This document shows, piece by piece, positions 18,475 to 25,984 of a DNA stretch of 52,001 bases (position 1 is its first letter; every line of letters begins with the position of its first letter). The stretch comes from CAYLPT01 sp964385645 (lineage in GTDB: Bacteria > Armatimonadota > Hebobacteria > Hebobacterales > Hebobacteraceae). The stretch is from the NCBI GenBank assembly GCA_964385645.1, contig CAYLPT010000139.1:1-52001 (forward strand), given 5' to 3'. Made by a program: the position numbers and the translations under genes. Under the pieces are notes generated by a model, which was given only the letters and a program-made list of their open reading frames with translations, searched no databases and was not told the DNA's origin.

Positions 18475-19917
18475 ATGGGCACTCCCGCAGACTTGACACA
18501 GAGACGACTCCTGAACGAGCTGACACCCCGGCGCATCGTCGAGGAGTTGGACCGCTACATCGTCGGGCAGCAGGAGGCGAAGCGGTCAGTGGCGATCGCG
18601 CTGCGCAACCGCATGCGGCGCCAGGGGCTCTCGGATGACATTCGGGACGAGGTCATCCCCAAGAACATCCTCATGATCGGGCCCACAGGGGTGGGCAAGA
18701 CCGAGATCGCGCGGCGGCTGGCGAAGCTGGCGCGCGCGCCCTTCATCAAGGTGGAGGCGAGCAAGTACACCGAGGTGGGCTATGTGGGCCGGGACGTGGA
18801 GTCCATGGTCCGGGACCTGGTGGAGTCGGGGGTGCGGATGGTCCGCTCCGAGAAGGTGCAAGAGGTGAAGGAGCAGGCGGAGCGTCGCGCCCTCGAGCGC
18901 ATCCTCGACGCCCTCCAGCGCCGGGGAAGCGGGCGACCGTCCGCGCGCCTGCACTCAGTGGGGGAGGCGATGGCCGCGCTGCTCCAGCAGCGGCCGCTCG
19001 AGCCGCCCCCCGAGCAGGAGCGCGACGAGCCCGGCGAGGGCGAGGACCGAACCGAGCTCCGGCGACGCCTGCTCGCCGGCGAGCTCGACGAGCGCGTCAT
19101 CGAGATCGAGGTCGAGGAGAGCCGGCTCATGACCTTCCCGATCTGGGGCGCGGGCGGCATGGAGGAGCTGGGGATGAACCTCCAGGAGATGCTCGGGGGC
19201 ATGTTCCCGAAGCAGCGCCGGCGTCGGTCCGTGACCGTGCGAGAGGCGCGCCGCATTCTCGTAGACCAGGAGGCGGCGCGCATGGTTGACATGGAGCAGG
19301 CCGCGGCCGAGGCGGTGGCTCGCGTCGAGCAGTCAGGGATCATCTTCATCGACGAGATGGACAAGATTGCCGGCCGAGAGCGGGGCGTGGGCCCGGACGT
19401 GAGCCGGGAGGGGGTGCAGCGGAACCTCCTGCCCATCGTCGAGGGCTCGACGGTGATGACCAAGTACGGCCCTGTTCAGACCGACCACATCCTCTTCATC
19501 GCCGCCGGGGCCTTCCACGCCACCAAGCCCTCCGACCTCATCCCGGAGCTCCAGGGGCGCTTCCCTCTGCGGGTCGAGCTCTCCGCGCTGGGGGAGGAGG
19601 AGTTCGTGCGCATCCTCACCGAGCCGCAGAACTCCCTCATCCGCCAGTACACCGCGCTCCTGGAGACCGAGGGGGTGACGCTCGAGTTCACCCCCGAGGG
19701 GGTGGCCGAGATCGCGCGCATCGCCGCGAAGGTCAATGCCGAGACCGAGAACATCGGCGCCCGGCGCCTGCACACCATCATGGAGCGGCTGCTGGAGGAG
19801 GTGTCCTTCGCCGCCCCCGAGATCGCGCCCGCCCATGTCAAGATCACCCCCGGTTATGTGCGGGAGCAGCTCGCCGACGTAGTGAAGAACCTCGACCTCG
19901 CTCGCTACATCCTGTAG
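18475..19917 (+). CDS. hslU: HslU (ClpY) ATPase subunit of the HslVU protease
   Basis: 480 residues, normal length. N-terminal LTPRRIVEELDRYIVGQQEAKRSVAIALRNR, Walker A GPTGVGKT (69-76), pore loop GYVGRDVESMV, a charged I-domain (about 130-260), Walker B IIFIDEMDKIAGRE (usually IDEIDKI), sensor region DLIPELQGRFPLRVEL and C-terminal LARYIL, which docks into HslV. The AAA+ ring unfolds substrates for the HslV peptidase. hslV normally sits immediately upstream; here panD is upstream and hslV is not in the window. The conserved C-terminal tail suggests that a partner exists elsewhere. No Shine-Dalgarno precedes ATG 18475. Confidence 0.95.
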   Translation: MGTPADLTQRRLLNELTPRRIVEELDRYIVGQQEAKRSVAIALRNRMRRQGLSDDIRDEVIPKNILMIGPTGVGKTEIARRLAKLARAPFIKVEASKYTEVGYVGRDVESMVRDLVESGVRMVRSEKVQEVKEQAERRALERILDALQRRGSGRPSARLHSVGEAMAALLQQRPLEPPPEQERDEPGEGEDRTELRRRLLAGELDERVIEIEVEESRLMTFPIWGAGGMEELGMNLQEMLGGMFPKQRRRRSVTVREARRILVDQEAARMVDMEQAAAEAVARVEQSGIIFIDEMDKIAGRERGVGPDVSREGVQRNLLPIVEGSTVMTKYGPVQTDHILFIAAGAFHATKPSDLIPELQGRFPLRVELSALGEEEFVRILTEPQNSLIRQYTALLETEGVTLEFTPEGVAEIARIAAKVNAETENIGARRLHTIMERLLEEVSFAAPEIAPAHVKITPGYVREQLADVVKNLDLARYIL

Positions 19918-19955
19918 AGCAGGAGCCTGCTCCCGCCCCCGCGCCCTACAGGCAC
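19917..19955 (+). repeat. 3'-end stem-loop element, copy B
   Basis: GAGCAGG-AG-CCTGCTC (19917-19932), a 7-base-pair inverted repeat beginning at the last base of the hslU stop, followed by CCGCCC and a CCCTAC shared with copy A. Lies between the convergent hslU and manC genes, where it may stop transcription from either side. Confidence 0.5.
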
Positions 19956-21022
19956 TCCTCCCTGCCCCGGCGCGCGATCTCCTCCAGGGCCTGTCGCACC
20001 TCCTGGGCCCGGTCCTCGTGGACGATGAGCAGCGCGTCCTCGGTGTCCACCACCACACACCCCTCCAGCCCCACCGTCACCACCAGCCGCCCCGAGCGGG
20101 CCAGGACCAGGCAGTTCTCGCTCAACACGCCGACATGGTTCTCACCGCCCAAGTCCAGGCCCCGGTGGCGGGCGGCGACCTCCTTGATCGAGCGCCACGT
20201 CCCCAGGTCGCTCCACTCCAGCGCGGTGGGGACCACCGCCATGTCCGGCGTCTTCTCCGCCAGGCCGTAGTCCAGCGAGATGGCGGGCAGGTCGCGGTAC
20301 ACCTGCTCGACGAGGTCGGGGTCGGGCGCGGCCGTGGCGGCGAGCCGGCGCGCGCCGGCGGCGACCTCCGGCAGGTACTGCTCGCAGCGCTCCATGAAGC
20401 GCCCGGCCCGGAAGATGAAGTGCCCCATGTTCCAGTAGTACCCGCCACTGGCGAGATAGCGCTCGGCCGTCTCCCGGTCGGGCTTCTCGGTGAAGCGCGC
20501 GACGCGGTACGCGCTGGCGGGCCGCGCCAGCCGGTCGCCGCGCTGGATGTAGCCGTAGCCGGTGTCTGGTCGAGAGGGGACGACGCCGAGGGTGACTATG
20601 AACCCTTCCGCGGCGGCCTCGGCCGCGGTGGCGACGTAGTCGCGGTAGGCGGCGGGATCGCCGATGTAGCTGTCGGCGGGGGTGACGAGCACCGCCGCGT
20701 CGGGGGCCTCCCGCGCGATGCGGGCCACCGCCATGGCGGCCGCGGGCGCGCTGTTGCGGCGCAGGGGCTCGCCGATGACATGGCCCTCAGGCAGCCCGGG
20801 GACCTGCTCGCGCACCAGGGGCACGAACTCCGCGCCGGTCACCACCCAGGTGCGCGCCGGTGAGGTGAGGGGCGCGACGCGCGCGTAAGTGTCGGCGAGC
20901 ATCGAGCGGCTAGAGAGCAGGGGCTGAAAGGGCTTGGGCCTGGCGCGGCGGGAGATGGGCCACAGGCGAGTGCCGATGCCGCCGGCGAGGATCACAACGT
21001 GGACATCGGTGTGCTGCGCCAC
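19946..21022 (-). CDS. manC: Mannose-1-phosphate guanylyltransferase (GDP-mannose pyrophosphorylase)
   Basis: 358 residues. The nucleotidyltransferase signature VILAGGIGTRLWPISRRARPKPF opens the protein (KPFQPL completes it). Further motifs are PADSYIGDP, RPDTGYGYIQRGD, RFTEKPDRETAERYL, YYWNMGHFIFRAG, ISLDYGLAEK and ALEWSDLGTWRSI. It makes GDP-mannose from mannose-1-phosphate and GTP. The length fits the single-domain form, lacking the phosphomannose isomerase cupin. It begins 3 bases after the phosphohexomutase gene, which would supply its substrate. The 3' end converges on hslU. As part of the glycosylation cluster, it likely feeds the glycosyltransferases at 24.6-27.3 kb. Confidence 0.93.
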   Translation of the reverse strand: MAQHTDVHVVILAGGIGTRLWPISRRARPKPFQPLLSSRSMLADTYARVAPLTSPARTWVVTGAEFVPLVREQVPGLPEGHVIGEPLRRNSAPAAAMAVARIAREAPDAAVLVTPADSYIGDPAAYRDYVATAAEAAAEGFIVTLGVVPSRPDTGYGYIQRGDRLARPASAYRVARFTEKPDRETAERYLASGGYYWNMGHFIFRAGRFMERCEQYLPEVAAGARRLAATAAPDPDLVEQVYRDLPAISLDYGLAEKTPDMAVVPTALEWSDLGTWRSIKEVAARHRGLDLGGENHVGVLSENCLVLARSGRLVVTVGLEGCVVVDTEDALLIVHEDRAQEVRQALEEIARRGREECL

Positions 21023-21025
21023 TGG

Positions 21026-22447
21026 CTATCCTCCGAGCGTCGTCATCACCAGCTCGCGGCCGGCCTCGAGCAGCCCCGCGACGTCCTCCGCGCTCAGCCC
21101 CTCCGCGTACACCCGCACCAGGGGTTCGGTGCCCGACAGCCGCAGCAGCAGCCACGTTCCGTCGCCGCGCAGGAACTTCGCGCCATCCCGCCGGTTGACC
21201 TCCACCACGGGCTGCCCGGCGAGCGCATGCGGCTCGAGGTCGCCGATCCGCTCGGCCAGCGCGTCGCGCTGGGCGGGCGTGATGCGCAGGTCCATGCGGT
21301 CGAAGTAGCGCCGGCCGCCGATGAGTGAGTAGATGTCATCGAGCACCTCGCACACCCGCTTGCCCTCGTGGGCGAGGGCCTCGCAGGCCACCAGGGCGGC
21401 GAGGGAGCCGTCGCGGTCTGGCAGGTGGCCGCGGATGCCGAAGCCCCCGCTCTCCTCGACCGCGAGCACGTAGTCCTGGGGCGACTCCACCAGCGCGGGC
21501 GCCATGTTCTTGAACCCAACGCCGGTCTCGATCACCTCCACGCCGTAGTGGTCGCACAGCCGGTCCACCATAGAGGTCACGTTGACCGAACGCATGACCT
21601 TCCCCCGCCAGCCCCGGTTCCTGAGCAGGTGGTAGAGGACGAAGACGATGGTGCGCTGGATGTCAATGTACTCGCCGTGGGCCATCAGCCCCAGGCGGTC
21701 TCCGTCGCCATCGGTGGCCACGCCTATATCCACCCCCGGCTCGGCGGTCATGGCGACGCTCTCGGCGAGGTTAGCGCCGATGGGCTCCGGGTGTCGGCCG
21801 CCGAAGGTGGGGTCGGGGTTGGCGCGCAGCACGCGCACCTCCGCGCATCCGGCCCGGCGCAGCGCCTCGTCGAAGTACCCCGCGGCGGCGCCGTGCATGA
21901 GGTCGGCGACCACGGTAAGCCTCGCGGCGGCGATGGCCTCCCGGTCCACCATGGAGACGAGGCGGCCCACGTACTCGTCCCGCACCTCGAAGCGGTGGTG
22001 CTCCTGGTGGGGGGCCGGCTCAAGGGGCCCCTCCTGGAGCCGGCGATTCGCCTCCGCCTCAATGGCCTTGGCGTCGCGCTCCATCACTGAGGCCCCGGCG
22101 GCCTGCTTGACCTTCACCCCGTTGTACTCACCCGGGTTGTGGCTCGCGGTGAGCGCCACCGCGCCGGCGAGGGAGTTCCGCACCACGTAGAAGCACACGG
22201 CGGGCGTGGGAAGGGGCCCCTGGCAGAGGTGGGCCTCTATGCCTGCGGCGGCCAGCTCGTCGGCCACGGCCGCGGCGAACCGCCACCCCATGAATCGCGT
22301 ATCGTGCCCTACCGCCACGGGCGCGCCGGCGCCCTGCTGCTGAAACCAGGAGGCGACGGCGCGGGTCACCGCCCGCACCGCGTCGAACGTGTAGTCCTCA
22401 GCAAGCACCGCGCGCCAGCCCTCGGTGCCGAAACGAACGGCCCTCAT
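21026..22447 (-). CDS. Phosphohexomutase (phosphomannomutase/phosphoglucomutase)
   Basis: 473 residues from ATG 22445-22447, with GGAGTGAG upstream. The alpha-D-phosphohexomutase motifs are all visible: RFGTEGWRAV at the start, TASHNPGEYNG with the phospho-Ser102, metal loop ATDGDGDRLGLM, sugar-binding VEESGGFG and phosphate-binding RLSGTEPLVR. It interconverts hexose 6-phosphate and 1-phosphate. Partnership with manC suggests mannose-6-phosphate to mannose-1-phosphate, though glucose use is possible. The preceding 195 bases (22448-22642) hold no convincing gene or promoter. Confidence 0.93.
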   Translation of the reverse strand: MRAVRFGTEGWRAVLAEDYTFDAVRAVTRAVASWFQQQGAGAPVAVGHDTRFMGWRFAAAVADELAAAGIEAHLCQGPLPTPAVCFYVVRNSLAGAVALTASHNPGEYNGVKVKQAAGASVMERDAKAIEAEANRRLQEGPLEPAPHQEHHRFEVRDEYVGRLVSMVDREAIAAARLTVVADLMHGAAAGYFDEALRRAGCAEVRVLRANPDPTFGGRHPEPIGANLAESVAMTAEPGVDIGVATDGDGDRLGLMAHGEYIDIQRTIVFVLYHLLRNRGWRGKVMRSVNVTSMVDRLCDHYGVEVIETGVGFKNMAPALVESPQDYVLAVEESGGFGIRGHLPDRDGSLAALVACEALAHEGKRVCEVLDDIYSLIGGRRYFDRMDLRITPAQRDALAERIGDLEPHALAGQPVVEVNRRDGAKFLRGDGTWLLLRLSGTEPLVRVYAEGLSAEDVAGLLEAGRELVMTTLGG

Positions 22448-22642
22448 GGTCTCACTCCGTCGCTGGGTCTCGCGGGCGACAGGGCCCGCCGCGTAGCTCG
22501 GCCGCATGAGGCCCTCGGCCGGCTGCCGGCCAGTCTCTTCTGCGCGCGCGGGCGCGCTCCCTCGGCGCAGAGAGGGCAAGAGGCGGCCCCTGTCGCGAAG
22601 TGCGCACACCGGTATGTCGCGGGGCGCGACACCGCCTGCCTG

Positions 22643-23839
22643 CTAGCTGAGCAGGCGCTTCAGCCAGCTCAGCCCCCGTCCGCCGTCGGGCGACCCGGCG
22701 AGCATGCTCAGCGCCAGCCCGACCCCGGGCCGCGCGTGCCAGTCGAAATCGAGCAGGTCCACCAGATAGCGAGACAGCCCCTGGGCCTCGGCCGAGCGGA
22801 AGATGGCATCCACGGTCTCGTCGGGCACCGAGCAGGCGAGCCGGCGGAGGATCTGTCCGGCCCTCTGTTCGGGGCCGAGGAGCTGCTTCCAGAGCTGCTC
22901 ATAGCGCATCAGATAGCGGGCATCGAGCCGCCCCTGAGCCAGCCCGCTCGCCAGCACCTCCGAGGCCACGCGGGCGGCCAGCAACCCGTAGTACACCCCC
23001 CCGCCGGTCGTCATCTTCACCTGGCCAGCCGCGTCGCCCACCGACAACACCCGGTCGGCGCAGGTCGGGCACCGCGGCGCGGCCGGCACCGGGTGCACGC
23101 GGACGCTGCCGTCGCCGATGAGTTCCCTCGCCTCCCCGAGCGCGCGCCCGGCGATCGCGTGCAAGGCCTGCCGGCCGTTGGCACGCGTGAGGACGCCGAC
23201 CCGGCTCCACCCATCCGCGCCCGGGACCACCCAGCCGAAGCCCCCGGGCACCAGCCGCCGGCCGACCCACACCCGCATCGTCGCCGGGCTGGGCACGGGC
23301 ACCTCGGCCTGCGCGCCGCACATCGCCCGGTGGTCGGCGGCCAGCCCAGCCAGCCTCGGCAGCCGACTCCTCGCCCCTGTGGCCAGGACCGCGGCCCGCG
23401 CCCGCGCTCTCCAGGGCTCGCCCCGACACCTCCCCTCCAGGGTGACGCCAGAGCCGTCCACCCTGAGGTCGCGCACCTTGAGGTCATAGCGGAAGACGGC
23501 GCCGGCCTGCTCGGCGCGCGTCGCCAGCGCCAGGTCCACCCGGCCCCGGTCCACGCTGTAGGCGCGGGTCCCGTTGAGCTCGACCCGAAGGGTGACGCCG
23601 CCCGGGGAGACGAGCTCCGCTGCCGTGAGCTCGCTCTGGACGGCCTCCATCGGCAGGTCGAAGGCCTGGTAGGCGTGAGCGCTGATAATGCCGGTGCAGT
23701 GTACCGGGTCGCCCGCCCTCTCGTGTTCCTCCACGACCGCGACGTGGTAGCCGAGCGCGGCGAGCCGGCGCGCGCACTCACACCCCACCGGCCCCGCACC
23801 CACGACGACGATATCGTGATCCAGCCGGGAACCCCTCAC
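22643..23839 (-). CDS. Geranylgeranyl-reductase-family FAD flavoprotein
   Basis: 398 residues from GTG 23837-23839, with a GTGA overlap with the sugar-transferase gene. FAD-binding Rossmann start VVVGAGPVGCECARRLA (GxGxxG), GDPVHCTGIIS (the CTG motif typical of GGRs), DRGRVDLALATRAEQAG, VLATGARS, and GDAAGQVKMTTGGGVYYGL near residue 265. Family members saturate double bonds of isoprenoid chains: chlorophyll side chains, archaeal lipids and polyprenol or dolichol phosphates. Overlap with a polyprenyl glycosylphosphotransferase and closeness to mannose-activation genes make a polyprenol carrier the most attractive substrate; menaquinone is another option. Substrate is inference only. Confidence 0.88.
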   Translation of the reverse strand: MRGSRLDHDIVVVGAGPVGCECARRLAALGYHVAVVEEHERAGDPVHCTGIISAHAYQAFDLPMEAVQSELTAAELVSPGGVTLRVELNGTRAYSVDRGRVDLALATRAEQAGAVFRYDLKVRDLRVDGSGVTLEGRCRGEPWRARARAAVLATGARSRLPRLAGLAADHRAMCGAQAEVPVPSPATMRVWVGRRLVPGGFGWVVPGADGWSRVGVLTRANGRQALHAIAGRALGEARELIGDGSVRVHPVPAAPRCPTCADRVLSVGDAAGQVKMTTGGGVYYGLLAARVASEVLASGLAQGRLDARYLMRYEQLWKQLLGPEQRAGQILRRLACSVPDETVDAIFRSAEAQGLSRYLVDLLDFDWHARPGVGLALSMLAGSPDGGRGLSWLKRLLS

Positions 23840-24516
23840 CGCTCCGCCTCGTCGCTGTCCCAGCTCGCCCGCGACGTGATACGCCAGGAGTGCAGGAAGA
23901 GGTGGACGTCGAGCCCGAGGCCCCGGCGCTCGACGTAGGCGAGGTCATAGGGTAGCTTCTGGGCCGGCTCGCTGTAGTAGCGCCCGTACACCTGGGCCAG
24001 CCCGGTGAGCCCGGGCCGGATCCGCTCCCGCAGCCGGAAGCTGGGCAGCTCCCTCACGATCTGGGCCACCAGCTCCGGCCGCTCGGGCCGGGGGCCGACG
24101 AAGGACATGTGCCCGAGGAAAATGTTGACGAGCTGTGGCAGCTCGTCCATAGCGGTCTTGCGCAGCAGGCGCCCCACCCTGGTGATCCTGGGGTCGTCGC
24201 GCGAGGCGAGGACCGGGCCGGAGTGGGCCTCTGCGTCCTTGATCATAGAGCGGAACTTGAGGATGTGGAACCTGCGGCCGGCCGCGCCGACTCGCGCCTG
24301 GGTGTAGAATGCCGGCGGACCGTCCTCCAGGTAGATCGCCGCCATCACGGCCGCCACCACCGGCAGGGCAGCGACCAGGCCGGCGGCCGAGACGACAACG
24401 TCGAGGACCCGCTTGAGCACATCATAGGGGCGCCACGGGGCCGCGCCAGCCGCCCGCGCAGGCCCCCTTCGCAGTGACGCGTCTAGCGAGCTAGTGACCG
24501 GTTGCCCGCCGACCAT
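23836..24516 (-). CDS. Polyprenyl glycosylphosphotransferase (bacterial sugar transferase)
   Basis: 226 residues. The family core is clear: KRVLDVVVSAAGLV with a hydrophobic re-entrant segment, FHILKFRSMIKDAEAHSGP, LRKTAMDELPQLVNIFLG and HMSFVGPRPERPELV, ending with RPGLTGLAQVYGRYY. Such enzymes (WbaP, WcaJ and PglC type) transfer a sugar-1-phosphate to undecaprenyl phosphate, starting a lipid-linked glycan at the inner membrane. The length fits the short catalytic form without the four-helix N-terminal domain. It has its own promoter upstream, which overlaps the end of the GT-C gene. The transferred sugar is unknown. Confidence 0.93.
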   Translation of the reverse strand: MVGGQPVTSSLDASLRRGPARAAGAAPWRPYDVLKRVLDVVVSAAGLVAALPVVAAVMAAIYLEDGPPAFYTQARVGAAGRRFHILKFRSMIKDAEAHSGPVLASRDDPRITRVGRLLRKTAMDELPQLVNIFLGHMSFVGPRPERPELVAQIVRELPSFRLRERIRPGLTGLAQVYGRYYSEPAQKLPYDLAYVERRGLGLDVHLFLHSWRITSRASWDSDEAER

Positions 24517-24575
24517 CTCGGTGGTGACCGCCCTTTGACACCAGCGGCGCGCCGCTCACAGCGCGCCCCACCGGG

Positions 24576-24604
24576 ATGATACGGCATAGGCCCGCCTGCG
24601 TCAA
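24576..24604 (-). promoter_or_regulatory. Promoter of the sugar transferase gene
   Basis: TTGACG (24599-24604) and TATCAT (24576-24581) separated by exactly 17 bases. The -35 box overlaps the stop codon of the GT-C gene. A 14-base palindrome AGCGGCGCGCCGCT lies in the leader near 24543-24556. Confidence 0.6.
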
Positions 24605-25977
24605 GCCCTGGGCGCCGCCTCGGCGAGCGAGCAAGCGGCGGCGGCCATCGCCAGCGGCGCGAGGTGGATCAGTAGACGGTCGAGGGAGGTGCTGATGTGC
24701 CACGTGATGTCATAGGGGCTGGTGGCGTAGATCGCCACATAGATGGCTAGCTGCCAGACCAGCAGGCCCCAGAGCACCGCGAGCGCGGCCCGCCCGCGCG
24801 CCCACGCCACCCAGGCCAGCAGGCCCAGGGCCACGAAGACCCACGACAGCTCCCAGGCGGGCCAGGTGAGCGCGTGCCGGAACAGGGAGGCGGCGATGGC
24901 GCCCAGCCGCTCGGCGAGCTCCGGCAGCGGCCGCAGGTGCATGCGCGTTAGCTGCGGGCTGGGGATGGCCCATCTTGCCCGGAGCAAGGCCCACGGAAGG
25001 TGGGCAAGGAGCAGGGCCGAGGCGGCCGCCGCCAGCAGTCGCGGCCGCGGCGCCCGATCTCGCGGCAGGCACGTGATCGCGAACACGAGCGCCGCCCCAA
25101 TCGCCATGCTGAGCCCCTCGGGCTTGACGAGCGATCCGGCGCCGAACATCACCATGCTCAGGGCGGCGTCCGCTGGGCGGCGCCGCTCCGCCCAGTCGGC
25201 CAGCAGCAGGCCCCCCCCGAGGAAGTAGAGAGCCTGGGGCACATCGGCCCCGCCTCCGCCGGCGTGGTAGGCGAGCACTGGTATCTGGCAGGTGAGGAGA
25301 GTGACGCCGAGCGCCCAGGGCAGGGTCATCCACCGGCGCAAGTAGCACGCGAGCACGGCCGCGATGCCGGCCCAGCAGACGATCCCCACCAGCTTCGCGC
25401 GGCGCTCGTCCACCTGCCCCATCACCTGGTAGAGCCAGGCCTGGGCCGCGGGCACGGCGAGAGGGTAGTCCACATGGGTGTAGCGGTAGCGGGCGAGGTT
25501 CGAGAAGGCCTCCCGGTCGAGCGTCCCGTCGGCGAACATCGCCTTCGCCTTGAAGGCCCAGATGTAGCGACCATCCCAGAACATGCCCGTCGCGTAGGCG
25601 TGGGCCGCGCCGCCCACGAGGACGAGCAGCAGCAGGGCGGCGGCGACCAGGGCGAGGGAGGCGGTGCGGCCGTTCGAGGTCGGCGCCTCCTCGGGCTCTG
25701 GGCGGCTCCCGCGGAATGGCCCCGCGGCCAGCAGGCCCGCAGGGATGGCGAGCGCGGCCGCCAGCAGGTAGATGAGCTCGGGCGCGACCCGCCATCCGAC
25801 CAGGGCCGCCAGGGTCCACACGGTGGCGAGAACCGCGGCGCCCACTGCGAAGTCGAGGGCGGGCTGGGCGTAGCCCAGGGGCCAGCGCCGAGCGCGCAGG
25901 CCCAGGGCGCTGAGCAGCAGCGCGCCGAGCAGCCATATGAACGCCAGCCCGAAGGCGGTCCGCGCCAGCCCAGCCAT
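24601..25977 (-). CDS. Polytopic GT-C-fold glycosyltransferase-like membrane protein
   Basis: 458 residues from ATG 25975-25977, 7 bases after the GT2 stop; about 11 hydrophobic segments. The loop after the third or fourth helix carries GMFWDGRYIWAFKAKAMF and HVDYPLAVPAAQAWLY. An acidic residue in the first large extracytoplasmic loop is the catalytic feature of GT-C enzymes (PMT, ArnT and relatives), and the WD-x-W-KAK-F pattern resembles uncharacterised members of that fold. Such proteins use polyprenyl-phosphate sugars as donors outside the inner membrane. The adjacent DPM1-like GT2 would make just such a donor. Family assignment is moderate; the acceptor is unknown. Confidence 0.75.
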   Translation of the reverse strand: MAGLARTAFGLAFIWLLGALLLSALGLRARRWPLGYAQPALDFAVGAAVLATVWTLAALVGWRVAPELIYLLAAALAIPAGLLAAGPFRGSRPEPEEAPTSNGRTASLALVAAALLLLVLVGGAAHAYATGMFWDGRYIWAFKAKAMFADGTLDREAFSNLARYRYTHVDYPLAVPAAQAWLYQVMGQVDERRAKLVGIVCWAGIAAVLACYLRRWMTLPWALGVTLLTCQIPVLAYHAGGGGADVPQALYFLGGGLLLADWAERRRPADAALSMVMFGAGSLVKPEGLSMAIGAALVFAITCLPRDRAPRPRLLAAAASALLLAHLPWALLRARWAIPSPQLTRMHLRPLPELAERLGAIAASLFRHALTWPAWELSWVFVALGLLAWVAWARGRAALAVLWGLLVWQLAIYVAIYATSPYDITWHISTSLDRLLIHLAPLAMAAAACSLAEAAPRA

Positions 25978-25984
25978 ATCAGCC

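Noticed and set aside
22444..22632. 62-codon minus-strand frame with CPLC-like cysteines upstream of the phosphohexomutase gene
   Set aside because: No ribosome-binding site, Arg/Ala-rich throughout, and a second frame there is equally open; composition noise in a 195-base gap.
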